From Polaromonas sp. (GTDB lineage Bacteria; Pseudomonadota; Gammaproteobacteria; Burkholderiales; Burkholderiaceae_C): a stretch of 15,685 nt of DNA. The stretch is taken from positions 1 to 15,685 of the forward strand of contig JAHFQQ010000044.1 in NCBI GenBank assembly GCA_023259235.1. The letters run 5' to 3'. The notes below the pieces were generated by a model. It did no database searches. It saw only the letters and a program-made list of their open reading frames with translations, and was not told where the DNA came from. The translations under genes and the position numbers were made by a program. Positions 1-5,997 of the stretch are shown here, piece by piece (the stretch's first letter is position 1; every line of letters begins with the position of its first letter).

Positions 1-547
1 CCGCGGTCGCGGCTTTCAGCGCCTCGATATTGTTGAGCGGAACGCGAATAAAGCCCTCGACCAGCGGGCCAAAACCGGCCTGTACCCTGGGGTTGCCGGT
101 GGCGCTCAGGGTGGCAATGCTGCGGCCATGAAAGGCTTTCTCATAGACCACGATTTCAGGCCTTTCGATGCCCTTGTCATGGCCGAATTTGCGCGCCAGT
201 TTCAGCGCGGCCTCGTTCGCTTCCAGGCCGGTGGAGCAGAAAAACACGTTTTCAAGGCCCGACAGCGCCACCAGTTTGGCCGCCAGCGTTTCCTGTAAGG
301 GCACGTGGTAGTAGATGGAGGTGTGGATAAGCCTGCTGATCTGGTCCTGCAGGGCAGGCACCAGTTGGGGATGGTTATGCCCCAGCGTGTTGACGGCAAT
401 GCCGCCCAGTGCATCGAGGTAGGACTTGCCATTGATATCCCAGACGCGGCAGCCCTGGCCGTGCGACAGTGCGATCGGCAGTCGGGCGTAGGTGTTCATC
501 ACGTGGGGCGATGCGGCTTCGATGTGGCCGGGAACAGCAGCGGTCAT
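1..547 (-). CDS. argD: Acetylornithine aminotransferase ArgD (5' part, runs off the window)
   Basis: This is a PLP-dependent class III aminotransferase. It makes N-acetylornithine from N-acetylglutamate semialdehyde in arginine biosynthesis, and in many bacteria also acts in lysine (DAP) synthesis. About 182 N-terminal residues are present. They read HVMNTYARLPIALSHGQGC near residue 15, LGGIAVNTLGHNHP at 47-60, and FFCSTGLEANEAALKLARK at 102-120, the PLP-phosphate-binding SGxEANE region in the TGLEANE form. FHGRS(I)ATLSATG follows at 139-151. The PLP lysine lies beyond the window edge. The start at 547 is chosen because GGAG sits about 9 nt upstream and the N-terminus matches the family form I remember. 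The leader carries a terminator-like hairpin (see 572-606), so expression may be attenuated. Ornithine-type transaminases such as AstC are similar, but the N-terminus favours ArgD. Confidence 0.93.
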   Translation of the reverse strand, partial: MTAAVPGHIEAASPHVMNTYARLPIALSHGQGCRVWDINGKSYLDALGGIAVNTLGHNHPQLVPALQDQISRLIHTSIYYHVPLQETLAAKLVALSGLENVFFCSTGLEANEAALKLARKFGHDKGIERPEIVVYEKAFHGRSIATLSATGNPRVQAGFGPLVEGFIRVPLNNIEALKAATA

Positions 548-571
548 TGTGGAAACTCCAGGGACATTGGC

Positions 572-606
572 AAAAAAGAAAAAGGCCGCGCCACCCCGCG
601 CCGGCC
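572..606 (-). terminator. Intrinsic-terminator-like hairpin in the argD leader (possible attenuator)
   Basis: On the minus strand, 606 to 584 folds as GGCCG + CGC pairing with GCG + CGGCC: 8 bp with one bulged G and a 6-nt loop. A T-rich run follows at once (583-572, eleven T with one C). The plus strand has no T-run after the hairpin, so the terminator points toward argD. It ends about 13 nt before the argD GGAG site. No minus-strand gene ends just upstream, so it would lie inside the argD leader. It could instead be the relic terminator of a lost gene. Confidence 0.55.
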
Positions 607-612
607 CTGATG

Positions 613-657
613 TTATTTTAGGCGCAGGACTGGCGGTCTTTCGTGAAAATCGCGCAT
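613..657 (-). other. Candidate 14-residue leader peptide with three Arg codons before the argD hairpin
   Basis: A short minus-strand reading frame, MRDFHERPPVLRLK then TAA, ends 6 nt before the terminator-like hairpin in front of argD. Three of its 14 codons are arginine (CGC, AGA, CGC), and AGA is normally rare in such a GC-rich genome. The GCGCC in its last codons could pair with GGCGC in the left arm of the hairpin, which would be an antiterminator. Against it: no Shine-Dalgarno is visible before the ATG, and the same frame stays open upstream to 825, so the ATG is only one choice. Arginine attenuation of argD is my inference. Confidence 0.22.
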
Positions 658-710
658 CGCAGTGATGCCGCGGCGCGATACCCCGGGCGCAGTGTCGAAG
701 TCGCCCTGAG

Positions 711-722
711 TCTTATATAAGA
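711..722. promoter_or_regulatory. Perfect 12-bp palindrome TCTTATATAAGA in the argD/DUF3579 divergent region
   Basis: TCTTATATAAGA is its own reverse complement and is an AT island in a GC-rich region. It overlaps -10-like sequence on both strands: TAGAAT at 723-728 on the plus strand, and several TAT-rich hexamers on the minus strand. It lies about 70 bp before the DUF3579 start and about 160 bp before argD. This is the right place for an operator acting on one or both divergent genes. The symmetric form suggests a dimeric repressor of GntR type, but the protein cannot be named from the sequence. No clear -35 was found. Confidence 0.35.
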
Positions 723-793
723 TAGAATAGTTGTGCGGTGCAGCATGGGGGTCATATCCGTACCCCCTGGCCCGCAAAAATACCTTCCATCCG

Positions 794-1111
794 ATGGTCT
801 CCAAATCTGCCAAAGAGGTCTTCATTCAGGGCATTACCCATGATGGCAGAACCTTTCGGCCGAGCGACTGGGCTGATCGATTGTGCGGTGTAATGAGCCA
901 GTTTCGCCCTGACGGGTCCAAACCGGGCGGCCACCTGACCTATTCACCCTGGTGCGTTCCCACGTCGATCAACGGCGTCAAGTGCGTGGTGGTCAATGCC
1001 GAGTTGCGCGATGCCGAACCGATGGCCTGGGATTTCGTGATCAATTTCGCCAGGGACAACAGCCTGCAGATGGCCGAAGCCTGCCTGGTTCCGGATTTGT
1101 CCGCGCGCTGA
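794..1111 (+). CDS. DUF3579 family protein, function unknown
   Basis: This is a 105-residue soluble protein of the uncharacterised DUF3579 family, known mainly from beta-proteobacteria. The family pattern is clear: EVFIQGITHDGRTFRPSDWA at 8-27, MSQFRPDG at 34-41, then YSPWCVPTSINGVKCVVV at 50-67, and a C-terminal part with AWDFVINFARDN. There is no signal peptide or membrane segment. The ATG at 794 is preferred over an in-frame TTG at 731 because family members begin just before the EVFIQG motif; no good ribosome site is visible at either. The gene is divergent from argD and convergent with rpsT, with a strong shared terminator 16 bp after its stop. No function can be assigned. Confidence 0.88.
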   Translation: MVSKSAKEVFIQGITHDGRTFRPSDWADRLCGVMSQFRPDGSKPGGHLTYSPWCVPTSINGVKCVVVNAELRDAEPMAWDFVINFARDNSLQMAEACLVPDLSAR

Positions 1112-1127
1112 GGCGCGGCGAACCTAC

Positions 1128-1165
1128 AAAAAAGCCGCCAGAGCGTGACACTCTGGCGGCTTTTT
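1128..1165. terminator. Bidirectional intrinsic terminator between DUF3579 and rpsT
   Basis: GCCGCCAGAG (1134-1143) pairs perfectly with CTCTGGCGGC (1151-1160) around a 7-nt loop. It is flanked by six A on the left (1128-1133) and five T on the right (1161-1165). Each strand therefore reads a 10-bp GC-rich stem followed by a U-run, so one element ends both the plus-strand DUF3579 transcript and the minus-strand rpsT transcript. Confidence 0.92.
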
Positions 1166-1243
1166 GCTTTGCTGGCAGCGCACCCTACAAAACGGCAGAC
1201 CGCATCTTCAACACGATGCAGCCCGGGCGGTTTGCCTGATTGC

Positions 1244-1561
1244 TCAGGCGGCTTTGGTTTCGGCGCTTGCCAGGGCCAGGGCTTTCACCTTGGCAGACAG
1301 GCGGCTTTTATCGCGTGCGGCCTTGTTCTTGTGGAAGATGCCCTTGTCGGCAACCGTGTCAACGATGCTCTGTGCCTTGGCAAAGAGTTCGGTGGCTTTG
1401 GTCTTGTCACCGGCAAGAACGGCCTTCTCGACGTTTTTCACGGCGGTGCGGTATCTGGAGCGCAGCGATGTGTTCGCTGCGTTGAGCTTGACGTCCTGGC
1501 GGACGCGTTTGCGGCCGGAGGCAAGGCGCGGGTTCTTTTTCTTGGGTTTGGCAGTAGCCAT
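1244..1561 (-). CDS. rpsT: 30S ribosomal protein S20
   Basis: S20 is a small basic protein that binds 16S rRNA early in assembly of the 30S subunit. The 105-residue product starts MATAKPKKKNPRLASGRKR, followed by RQDVKLNAANTSLRSRYRTAVKN and FHKNKAARDKSRLSAKVKAL, all standard S20 features. It is longer than the 87-residue E. coli protein because of an Ala/Lys-rich C-terminal tail, which is common in this group. AAGGA lies about 10 nt upstream of the ATG. The gene is monocistronic: a TATAAT box is near 1620 and a strong terminator is past its stop. In E. coli S20 represses its own translation; the roughly 50-nt leader would allow that, but I see no specific site. Confidence 0.97.
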   Translation of the reverse strand: MATAKPKKKNPRLASGRKRVRQDVKLNAANTSLRSRYRTAVKNVEKAVLAGDKTKATELFAKAQSIVDTVADKGIFHKNKAARDKSRLSAKVKALALASAETKAA

Positions 1562-1617
1562 ATATGAGTTCCTTTAATCCAGGGAGGAGTCTTTGGATGA
1601 TGCTAGCAAAGCTTTTT

Positions 1618-1655
1618 ATTATACGATAACGCCTCGCATCGGCCTCGCGCGAGGC
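1618..1655 (-). promoter_or_regulatory. Likely rpsT promoter (TATAAT) with an upstream 14-bp palindrome
   Basis: A perfect -10 hexamer TATAAT reads on the minus strand at 1623-1618, giving a leader of about 50 nt before rpsT. No TTGACA-like -35 lies 16-18 bp further up. The -35 region is instead occupied by a perfect palindrome, GCCTCGCGCGAGGC (1642-1655), preceded by another GCCTCGC (1631-1637). The palindrome may be a protein site or just GC-rich chance sequence. No T-run follows it, so it is not a terminator. Confidence 0.5.
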
Positions 1656-1752
1656 TGACGGCGAACTGCTGGCGCGCCTGGGCCAGACCGCCTGACTGGC
1701 GGCGCCAGCGCTTGCGGATCGGGAGTTTGACGGCCTCGCATAAACTCCTGCT

Positions 1753-3312
1753 GTGTCACTTTTCAAAGCCGCCTCCACCGTTTCCCTGTTCACGCTGGTT
1801 TCGCGCGTCACCGGCCTTATCCGCGATCTACTCATGGCCTCTGTGTTTGGCGTCAGCGTCATGACCGATGCCTTCTATGTAGCCTTCCGCATCCCCAACC
1901 TGTTCCGACGCGTGCTTGGCGAAGGCGCCTTCAGCCAGGCCTTCGTGCCGGTGCTCGCGGCTTGCAAGGCTCAGCAGGGCGAGGCCGGTGCCAGGCAACT
2001 GATCGACCGGGTCGCGACCTTGCTGGTCTGGACGTTGGTGTTGCTGTGCGTTGCCGGCGTGGTGGCCGCGCCGCTGATGGTGTGGGCCATGGCGAGCGGC
2101 CTGAAGCCGCAGGGATACAACGCTGCAGTGATTATGACGCGGTGGATGTTCCCTTACATCGGCTTCATGTCGCTGGTCGCGCTGGCCGGCGGCATTCTCA
2201 ATACCTGGCGAAAGTTCGCCGTGCCTGCGGCCTCTCCGGTGCTGCTGAATGTGGCGCTGATCGGCTCCATCATACTGGGCGCGCCCTGGTTCGAACGGCA
2301 TGGCATTGAGCCGATCTACGCCCAATGCGTGGGGGTAATGGTTGGTGGCGCGTTGCAACTGGGCCTGCAACTGCCCGCGCTGCTGAGCCTGGGGCTGTTG
2401 CCGCGGATCGGCGCCAGCGCTGCTGCCCTGCGCCAAGCCTGGGCCGATCCGGGCACGCGCAAGGTGCTCGGCCTGATGTTGCCGGCCCTGCTGGGTGTGA
2501 GCGTCGCGCAGATATCGCTGCTGATCAACACCCAAATTGCCTCGTACCTGGCCACCGGCAGCGTGAGTTGGATCACCTACGCCGATCGTCTCATGGAGTT
2601 TCCCACCGCCCTGCTGGGAGTGGCCTTGGGGGTGGTGCTGATGCCGGAGCTGGCCGAGGCGCGCGGCAGTCAGGATGAGCTGCGCTACTCCGCCACGCTC
2701 GACTGGGGCCTGCGACTGGTTGTTCTCCTTTCGGTGCCCTGTGCCGTGGCCCTGCTGGTCTTCTCGCAGCCGCTGGTCGCGGTGCTCTTTCACTATGGCG
2801 AGTTTCGTGAACTTGACGTTCAGCGCACCACGGCGGCGCTGGCGAACTACGGCGTGGGACTGCTCGGCATCGTGGCCATCAAGGTACTTGCGCCAGGTTT
2901 CTATGCCAGCCACGACATGCGCACGCCGATGCGTATTGCCGTGGTGGTGCTTGTGTTCACGCAGGTGCTCAACTATTTTCTGGTGCCGCTGCTTCAGCAT
3001 GCGGCCCTGACGCTGTCAATTGGCATCGGCGCCCTGGTTAATGCACTGTGGCTGCTGCTGGTTCTGGTGCGGCGCGGCAGTTACAGGCCGGCGCCTGGCT
3101 GGCCTATGTTTGCATTGCAGGTGCTGGTGGCCTGCGCGCTGCTGGCGGTGTTTTTGCTGTGGGCGGCACAAAGCGTGAACTGGATTGGCCTTAAAAGCCA
3201 TTATTTTCAGAGAATTGGCTATCTAGCCCTGGTTTTGTGTGCTTCAGCTGCTATATATTTTGCAGCTCTCCGGATTTTCGGCCTGAAGCTGCGCCAATTG
3301 CTGCGGCGCTGA
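1753..3312 (+). CDS. murJ: Lipid II flippase MurJ (MviN)
   Basis: MurJ is an inner-membrane MOP-superfamily transporter that flips lipid II to the periplasm for peptidoglycan synthesis, and it is usually essential. The 519 residues are close to the 511 of E. coli and hydrophobic throughout, consistent with 14 membrane segments. The N-terminus keeps the charged cavity residues at E. coli numbering: R18, R24, D25, D39 and R52, in SRVTGLIRD, TDAF and RIPNLFRR. YADRLMEFPTALLGVALG lies at about 276-293 with the cavity Arg at 279. The GTG start is chosen because the MSLFKAAST start fits the family; no good ribosome site is seen before it. The last ~30 codons pass through unusually AT-rich DNA (see 3246-3267). 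Confidence 0.96.
   Translation: MSLFKAASTVSLFTLVSRVTGLIRDLLMASVFGVSVMTDAFYVAFRIPNLFRRVLGEGAFSQAFVPVLAACKAQQGEAGARQLIDRVATLLVWTLVLLCVAGVVAAPLMVWAMASGLKPQGYNAAVIMTRWMFPYIGFMSLVALAGGILNTWRKFAVPAASPVLLNVALIGSIILGAPWFERHGIEPIYAQCVGVMVGGALQLGLQLPALLSLGLLPRIGASAAALRQAWADPGTRKVLGLMLPALLGVSVAQISLLINTQIASYLATGSVSWITYADRLMEFPTALLGVALGVVLMPELAEARGSQDELRYSATLDWGLRLVVLLSVPCAVALLVFSQPLVAVLFHYGEFRELDVQRTTAALANYGVGLLGIVAIKVLAPGFYASHDMRTPMRIAVVVLVFTQVLNYFLVPLLQHAALTLSIGIGALVNALWLLLVLVRRGSYRPAPGWPMFALQVLVACALLAVFLLWAAQSVNWIGLKSHYFQRIGYLALVLCASAAIYFAALRIFGLKLRQLLRR
3246..3267 (+). repeat. AT-rich inverted repeat inside the 3' end of murJ
   Basis: AGCTGC (3246-3251) and GCAGCT (3262-3267) are perfect inverted arms around a 10-nt AT-only loop. 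They lie in a ~90-bp AT-rich patch, unlike the rest of murJ, that also holds GGCTATCTAGCC (3217-3228). It encodes part of the last membrane segment. It resembles the AGCTAT-type elements at 4281 and 13468, but the match is only approximate. Confidence 0.35.
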
Positions 3313-3383
3313 CCGGGTGAGTGGCCGGCCCGCAGCCGCTGCAGCGCTGCGCACGGTGCGCCGGATTGTGAGAAAGTAGCGTC

Positions 3384-4235
3384 ATGCAATTAAATCTGGC
3401 CGTGCCGTCCCCGCTGCAGTACTTTACAAGCCTGGTGCAATGTGATGCCCATTTTCCCTTGCTGGAAGCGGCCATCAGCCTGGCGCAGGACGAATACCCC
3501 ACTCTGGATGTGCAGCAGGTGCTTGGCGATGTGGATCAACTGCAGGCCCGGCTCAAACGTCGGGTGGCCCGGGATGCGCCGGCGCTGCAACGCTTGCGTG
3601 CGCTGAACCAGTTCTTTTTTCGTGACTTGAACTTCGGCGGCAATGTCAATGATTACTACGACCCCGACAACAGTTACCTGAACGCCGTGCTGCGCACGCG
3701 GCGCGGTATCCCCATCTCACTGGCGGTACTGTGGCTGGAACTGGCCGCCGGGCTGGGCCTGAACGCGCGCGGCGTGGCCTTTCCAGGGCACTTCATGGTC
3801 AAGATCAATTTGCCCAAGGGCCAGGTGGTGATCGATCCATTCAGCGGCCAGTCCCTGAGCCGCGAGGAACTGGCCGAGCGGCTCGAGCCCTACCGCCAGC
3901 GCGGCGGCATGCGCGATGAATTTGAGGTGCCGATGGGGCTGTACCTGCAGGCTGCGCCGCCGCGTGAAATTATCGGCCGCATGCTGCGCAATCTACAGGA
4001 CATACACAAGACCCAGAAAGACTGGGCGCGGCTGATTGCCGTGCAACACCGCCTGATTGTGCTGCAGCCCGACGCCTGGCCCGAGTACCGCGACCGCGGC
4101 CTGGCTTGGGCGGCGCAGGGTGAGGTGGCGAGCGCGGTGGCCGATCTGGAAACCTACCTGGCGCATGCTGACGATGCGCTGGATATTGACGCCGTGTCCG
4201 AACGCCTGGCGCAGTTGCGCCGCGCCAGCCACTGA
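3384..4235 (+). CDS. SirB1 family protein (transglutaminase-like domain plus TPR)
   Basis: This 283-residue cytoplasmic protein has the SirB1/UPF0162 layout. A helical N-terminus is followed by a transglutaminase-like core at about 60-165, with NVNDYYDPDNSYLNAVLRTR at 87-106, RRGIPISLAVLWLELA at 106-121, GVAFPGHFMVK at 130-140 and IDPFSGQ at 150-156. A C-terminal TPR-type region at ~200-280 includes AWARLIAVQHRLIVLQP-like and RGLAWAAQGEVASAV helices. The usual catalytic Cys is replaced by Ser in PISL (residue 112), while His136 and Asp151 remain, so it may bind rather than cleave or cross-link. Its biochemical role is unknown. It lies 71 bp after murJ on the same strand and may be co-transcribed. 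A 6-bp GCGCAC/GTGCGC palindrome at 3349-3361 lies in the gap. Confidence 0.9.
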   Translation: MQLNLAVPSPLQYFTSLVQCDAHFPLLEAAISLAQDEYPTLDVQQVLGDVDQLQARLKRRVARDAPALQRLRALNQFFFRDLNFGGNVNDYYDPDNSYLNAVLRTRRGIPISLAVLWLELAAGLGLNARGVAFPGHFMVKINLPKGQVVIDPFSGQSLSREELAERLEPYRQRGGMRDEFEVPMGLYLQAAPPREIIGRMLRNLQDIHKTQKDWARLIAVQHRLIVLQPDAWPEYRDRGLAWAAQGEVASAVADLETYLAHADDALDIDAVSERLAQLRRASH

Positions 4236-4280
4236 AATCTCAAGAAAATTTGGCTCCAGCCAAGTTGAATACTGTGTTTA

Positions 4281-4300
4281 CAACTATCTATTTGATAGCT
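4281..4300 (-). repeat. AGCTATCAAATAG-type short repeat at the end of the AraC-type gene
   Basis: On the minus strand 4300-4281 reads AGCTATCAAATAGATAGTTG, containing the CTATC/GATAG inverted arms. It closely resembles 13468-13485 (14 of 18 positions by eye, the first nine identical). I associate short AGCTATNAA repeats with Comamonadaceae genomes from memory. Here it supplies the last codons and the TAG stop of the regulator gene. Confidence 0.5.
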
Positions 4301-5288
4301 GTTTCGGGCTGGAGGGCGTGCCTGGTCCGGCAAACTGGTGCCATGCCCGGCGCAGTTGGGTGTCCGAACTGAAACCTGCCATTTCGGCGGCATGGGTCAC
4401 GTTGTGGCCTGACTGCAATGCAGCCTGCGCCATGGCCAGCCGGATTCGGCGCAGGTACTGCAGCGGCGCGATGCCGGCGTGCTCCAGAAACAGGCGCGTC
4501 AGGTGGCGCGGCGAGGTGTGTGCCACATCGGCCATGCGTGGCACGGTCCAGCCAGTTTGGGGCTGCTGGCTCACCGCGTCCTGCACCCGGTGCAGAGCCG
4601 GGTGAATGTGGCTGCGCCAGGCCAGAAAGGGCGAGAGCTCGGGGTCTTGCGGGCCGCGCCGCAGCGCCACCACCATGGTCTGCGCCACCTGAGCGGCCAG
4701 CGCCGGGCTGCACACAGCGCTGATGCGGTGCAGCATCAGGTCAATGCCGGTGGTGACGCCCGCGCTGCTGAAAACCGGCCCGTCTTCGACAAACACCCGA
4801 TTGGCAACCACATCGCATTGCGGCTCCACGCGCTGCAATTCGTCCAGGTGCTGGTGGTGTGTGGTGGCGCGCCGCCCGGCCAGCAAGCCGGCGTGGGCGG
4901 CCAGCACCGAACCGGCGCAGACGGTGACAAGTTCGACCTGGCCGGTGGCCAGACGCAGGCCGCGCAGCCAGTGCAGCACGGCGCGTGATGCATCAGAGTC
5001 CACCCCAATGGCGCCCCCTGGCTGGCCCACCAGTACCACCCAGCACGGCGGCGCCATGTTCAGCGCAGGCAAGGGTTCCAAACCCGTCAGGGCCACGCCC
5101 ACCGACGTGAGTGATGTAGGGTTGGGGCCGACAAAGTGCAGTGCAAAGCGCGCAGCCTGGCCTTGCGCCAGCATCCCCTGGTTGGCGATGCGCAAGGCCT
5201 CTGCGGGCCCGGCCCAGTCCAGCACCAAACTAACGGGCAGCAGTACAAAAAAGACGTCGATCACATCGGTGTTGCCGGATGGAGCCAT
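4284..5288 (-). CDS. GlxA family transcriptional regulator (DJ-1/PfpI-like domain plus AraC HTH)
   Basis: This 334-residue transcription factor has an N-terminal glutamine-amidotransferase-like (DJ-1/PfpI) domain at ~8-200 and a C-terminal AraC-type DNA-binding domain at ~225-320. The first contains VFFVLLPVSLVLDWAGPAEA (12-31) and the nucleophile-elbow-like VTVCAGSVLAAHAGLLAGR (121-139, Cys124). The second contains MADVAHTSPRHLTRLF (helix-turn-helix 1, ~252-267) and HAAEMAGFSSDTQLRRAWHQ (helix-turn-helix 2, ~299-318). The start at 5288 is 16 nt after the hydrolase stop, with GAGAG upstream, so the two form an operon. Relatives sense small nitrogenous metabolites; the ligand here is unknown. 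The extreme C-terminus (KQLSNR) is encoded by a dispersed-repeat-like element, and the usual tail after the second HTH seems missing. Confidence 0.92.
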   Translation of the reverse strand: MAPSGNTDVIDVFFVLLPVSLVLDWAGPAEALRIANQGMLAQGQAARFALHFVGPNPTSLTSVGVALTGLEPLPALNMAPPCWVVLVGQPGGAIGVDSDASRAVLHWLRGLRLATGQVELVTVCAGSVLAAHAGLLAGRRATTHHQHLDELQRVEPQCDVVANRVFVEDGPVFSSAGVTTGIDLMLHRISAVCSPALAAQVAQTMVVALRRGPQDPELSPFLAWRSHIHPALHRVQDAVSQQPQTGWTVPRMADVAHTSPRHLTRLFLEHAGIAPLQYLRRIRLAMAQAALQSGHNVTHAAEMAGFSSDTQLRRAWHQFAGPGTPSSPKQLSNR

Positions 5289-5304
5289 GTGGATGCTCTC
5301 ATTT

Positions 5305-5880
5305 TCATGACAGCGCCACGTCGGCGCTGGCGCGCTGCAAGGCCTGCTCGACCGTGCAGATCGTGGCAAAGCGGTCCTTCAGAACGGTCGCGGTGCGCGC
5401 CTTGATGTCAGCGGCGTTCAGGGGGCTGCCGTCGGGCTGCCGCATGTCATAGGTGAGCGTGGCGTCTGGCACGTAGTCAACAGTCCAGCCCAGATCGGAA
5501 GCATGGCGGGCCGTGGTTTCGCAGCATTGCTCGGTGCGGATGCCGCTGATGATGAGCCGACCGATGCCGTTCTTCGTCAGCCACACGTCGAGCCCGGTGC
5601 CGACCAGCGCGCTGTGCCGGTCTTTGTGGAATGTGGCGGCCGCGGTGAAATCCGTCAAACCTTTCAGCGGCTCGACATGGCCGGATTCCAGCGCAAACGG
5701 GTTGCTGGCGATTTTGGGGCCATCCACATGCAGCACCCGCACCACCGGCACGCCATGGGTCACGCAGCCCGCAATCAGCGCATTTTGCGCCGCCAGATAG
5801 GCCGGCATGTCGCGCTCGGTGGAATACGGCCGATGACGGAAGGATTCCTGCGCATCAATCACAATCAGACAGGTTTTCAT
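5305..5880 (-). CDS. Isochorismatase-type cysteine hydrolase
   Basis: This 191-residue enzyme belongs to the isochorismatase-like (cysteine hydrolase) family, which includes nicotinamidases and other amidases. The triad is readable: Asp9 in CLIVIDAQESF, Lys86 in TFHKDRHSAL, and Cys119 in SGIRTEQCCETTARHASDLG (112-131). The second Cys at 120 occupies the usual Val/small position. No metal-binding DxHxxxH motif is apparent, so nicotinamidase is unlikely. The substrate is unknown. AAGGAAG lies 7 nt upstream of the ATG. It is the first gene of a minus-strand pair with a GlxA-type regulator, which probably controls it through the phased repeats at 5955-5984. Confidence 0.9.
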   Translation of the reverse strand: MKTCLIVIDAQESFRHRPYSTERDMPAYLAAQNALIAGCVTHGVPVVRVLHVDGPKIASNPFALESGHVEPLKGLTDFTAAATFHKDRHSALVGTGLDVWLTKNGIGRLIISGIRTEQCCETTARHASDLGWTVDYVPDATLTYDMRQPDGSPLNAADIKARTATVLKDRFATICTVEQALQRASADVALS

Positions 5881-5954
5881 GACAAGACTTCCTTTGCAGA
5901 AGAGGTTGAAGCCCTTATTTTTACGGGATCATGATGACTTGTCCGCTCTGGGCC

Positions 5955-5988
5955 GGACATATTTCGATCAAATCAGGACATATTGTCC
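5955..5988 (-). promoter_or_regulatory. Candidate AraC-type operator: AATATGTCC direct repeat with 21-bp period
   Basis: On the minus strand AATATGTCC occurs at 5984-5976 and again at 5963-5955, exactly 21 bp apart (two helical turns). This is the classic arrangement of AraC-family half-sites. The region holds further TGTCC/GGACA copies at 5984-5988 and 5940-5944, so four lie in about 50 bp. It sits 75-110 bp upstream of the hydrolase ATG, and only the hydrolase-regulator operon reads away from it. Between it and the gene lie AT-rich sequence (TAAAAATAAG near 5914-5922, possible -10) and the AAGGAAG site. That the adjacent regulator binds here is inference. Confidence 0.5.
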
Positions 5989-5997
5989 CGCTTGTGG

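Noticed and set aside
613..825. 70-codon minus-strand frame as a normal gene
   Set aside because: It overlaps the start of DUF3579 and resembles no family; only its last 14 codons are kept, as a leader-peptide candidate.
1727..1746. TTGACG and TAAACT as a murJ promoter
   Set aside because: They are only 8 bp apart, which cannot form a sigma-70 promoter.
1828..3000. 390-codon open frame antisense to murJ
   Set aside because: It mirrors the murJ codons; the product is a low-complexity His/Gln/Arg-rich string with no fold, typical of an antisense shadow in GC-rich DNA.
4250..4263. TTGGC/GCCAA hairpin between the SirB1-type gene and the regulator as a terminator
   Set aside because: The 5-bp stem is too weak, and only a short AATTTTC follows on the minus strand.
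5939..5990. TGTCC/GGACA cluster as the end of an IS21-type insertion sequence
   Set aside because: No transposase remnant or second end was found, and the exact 21-bp phasing upstream of an AraC-regulated operon fits an operator better. It could not be fully excluded.
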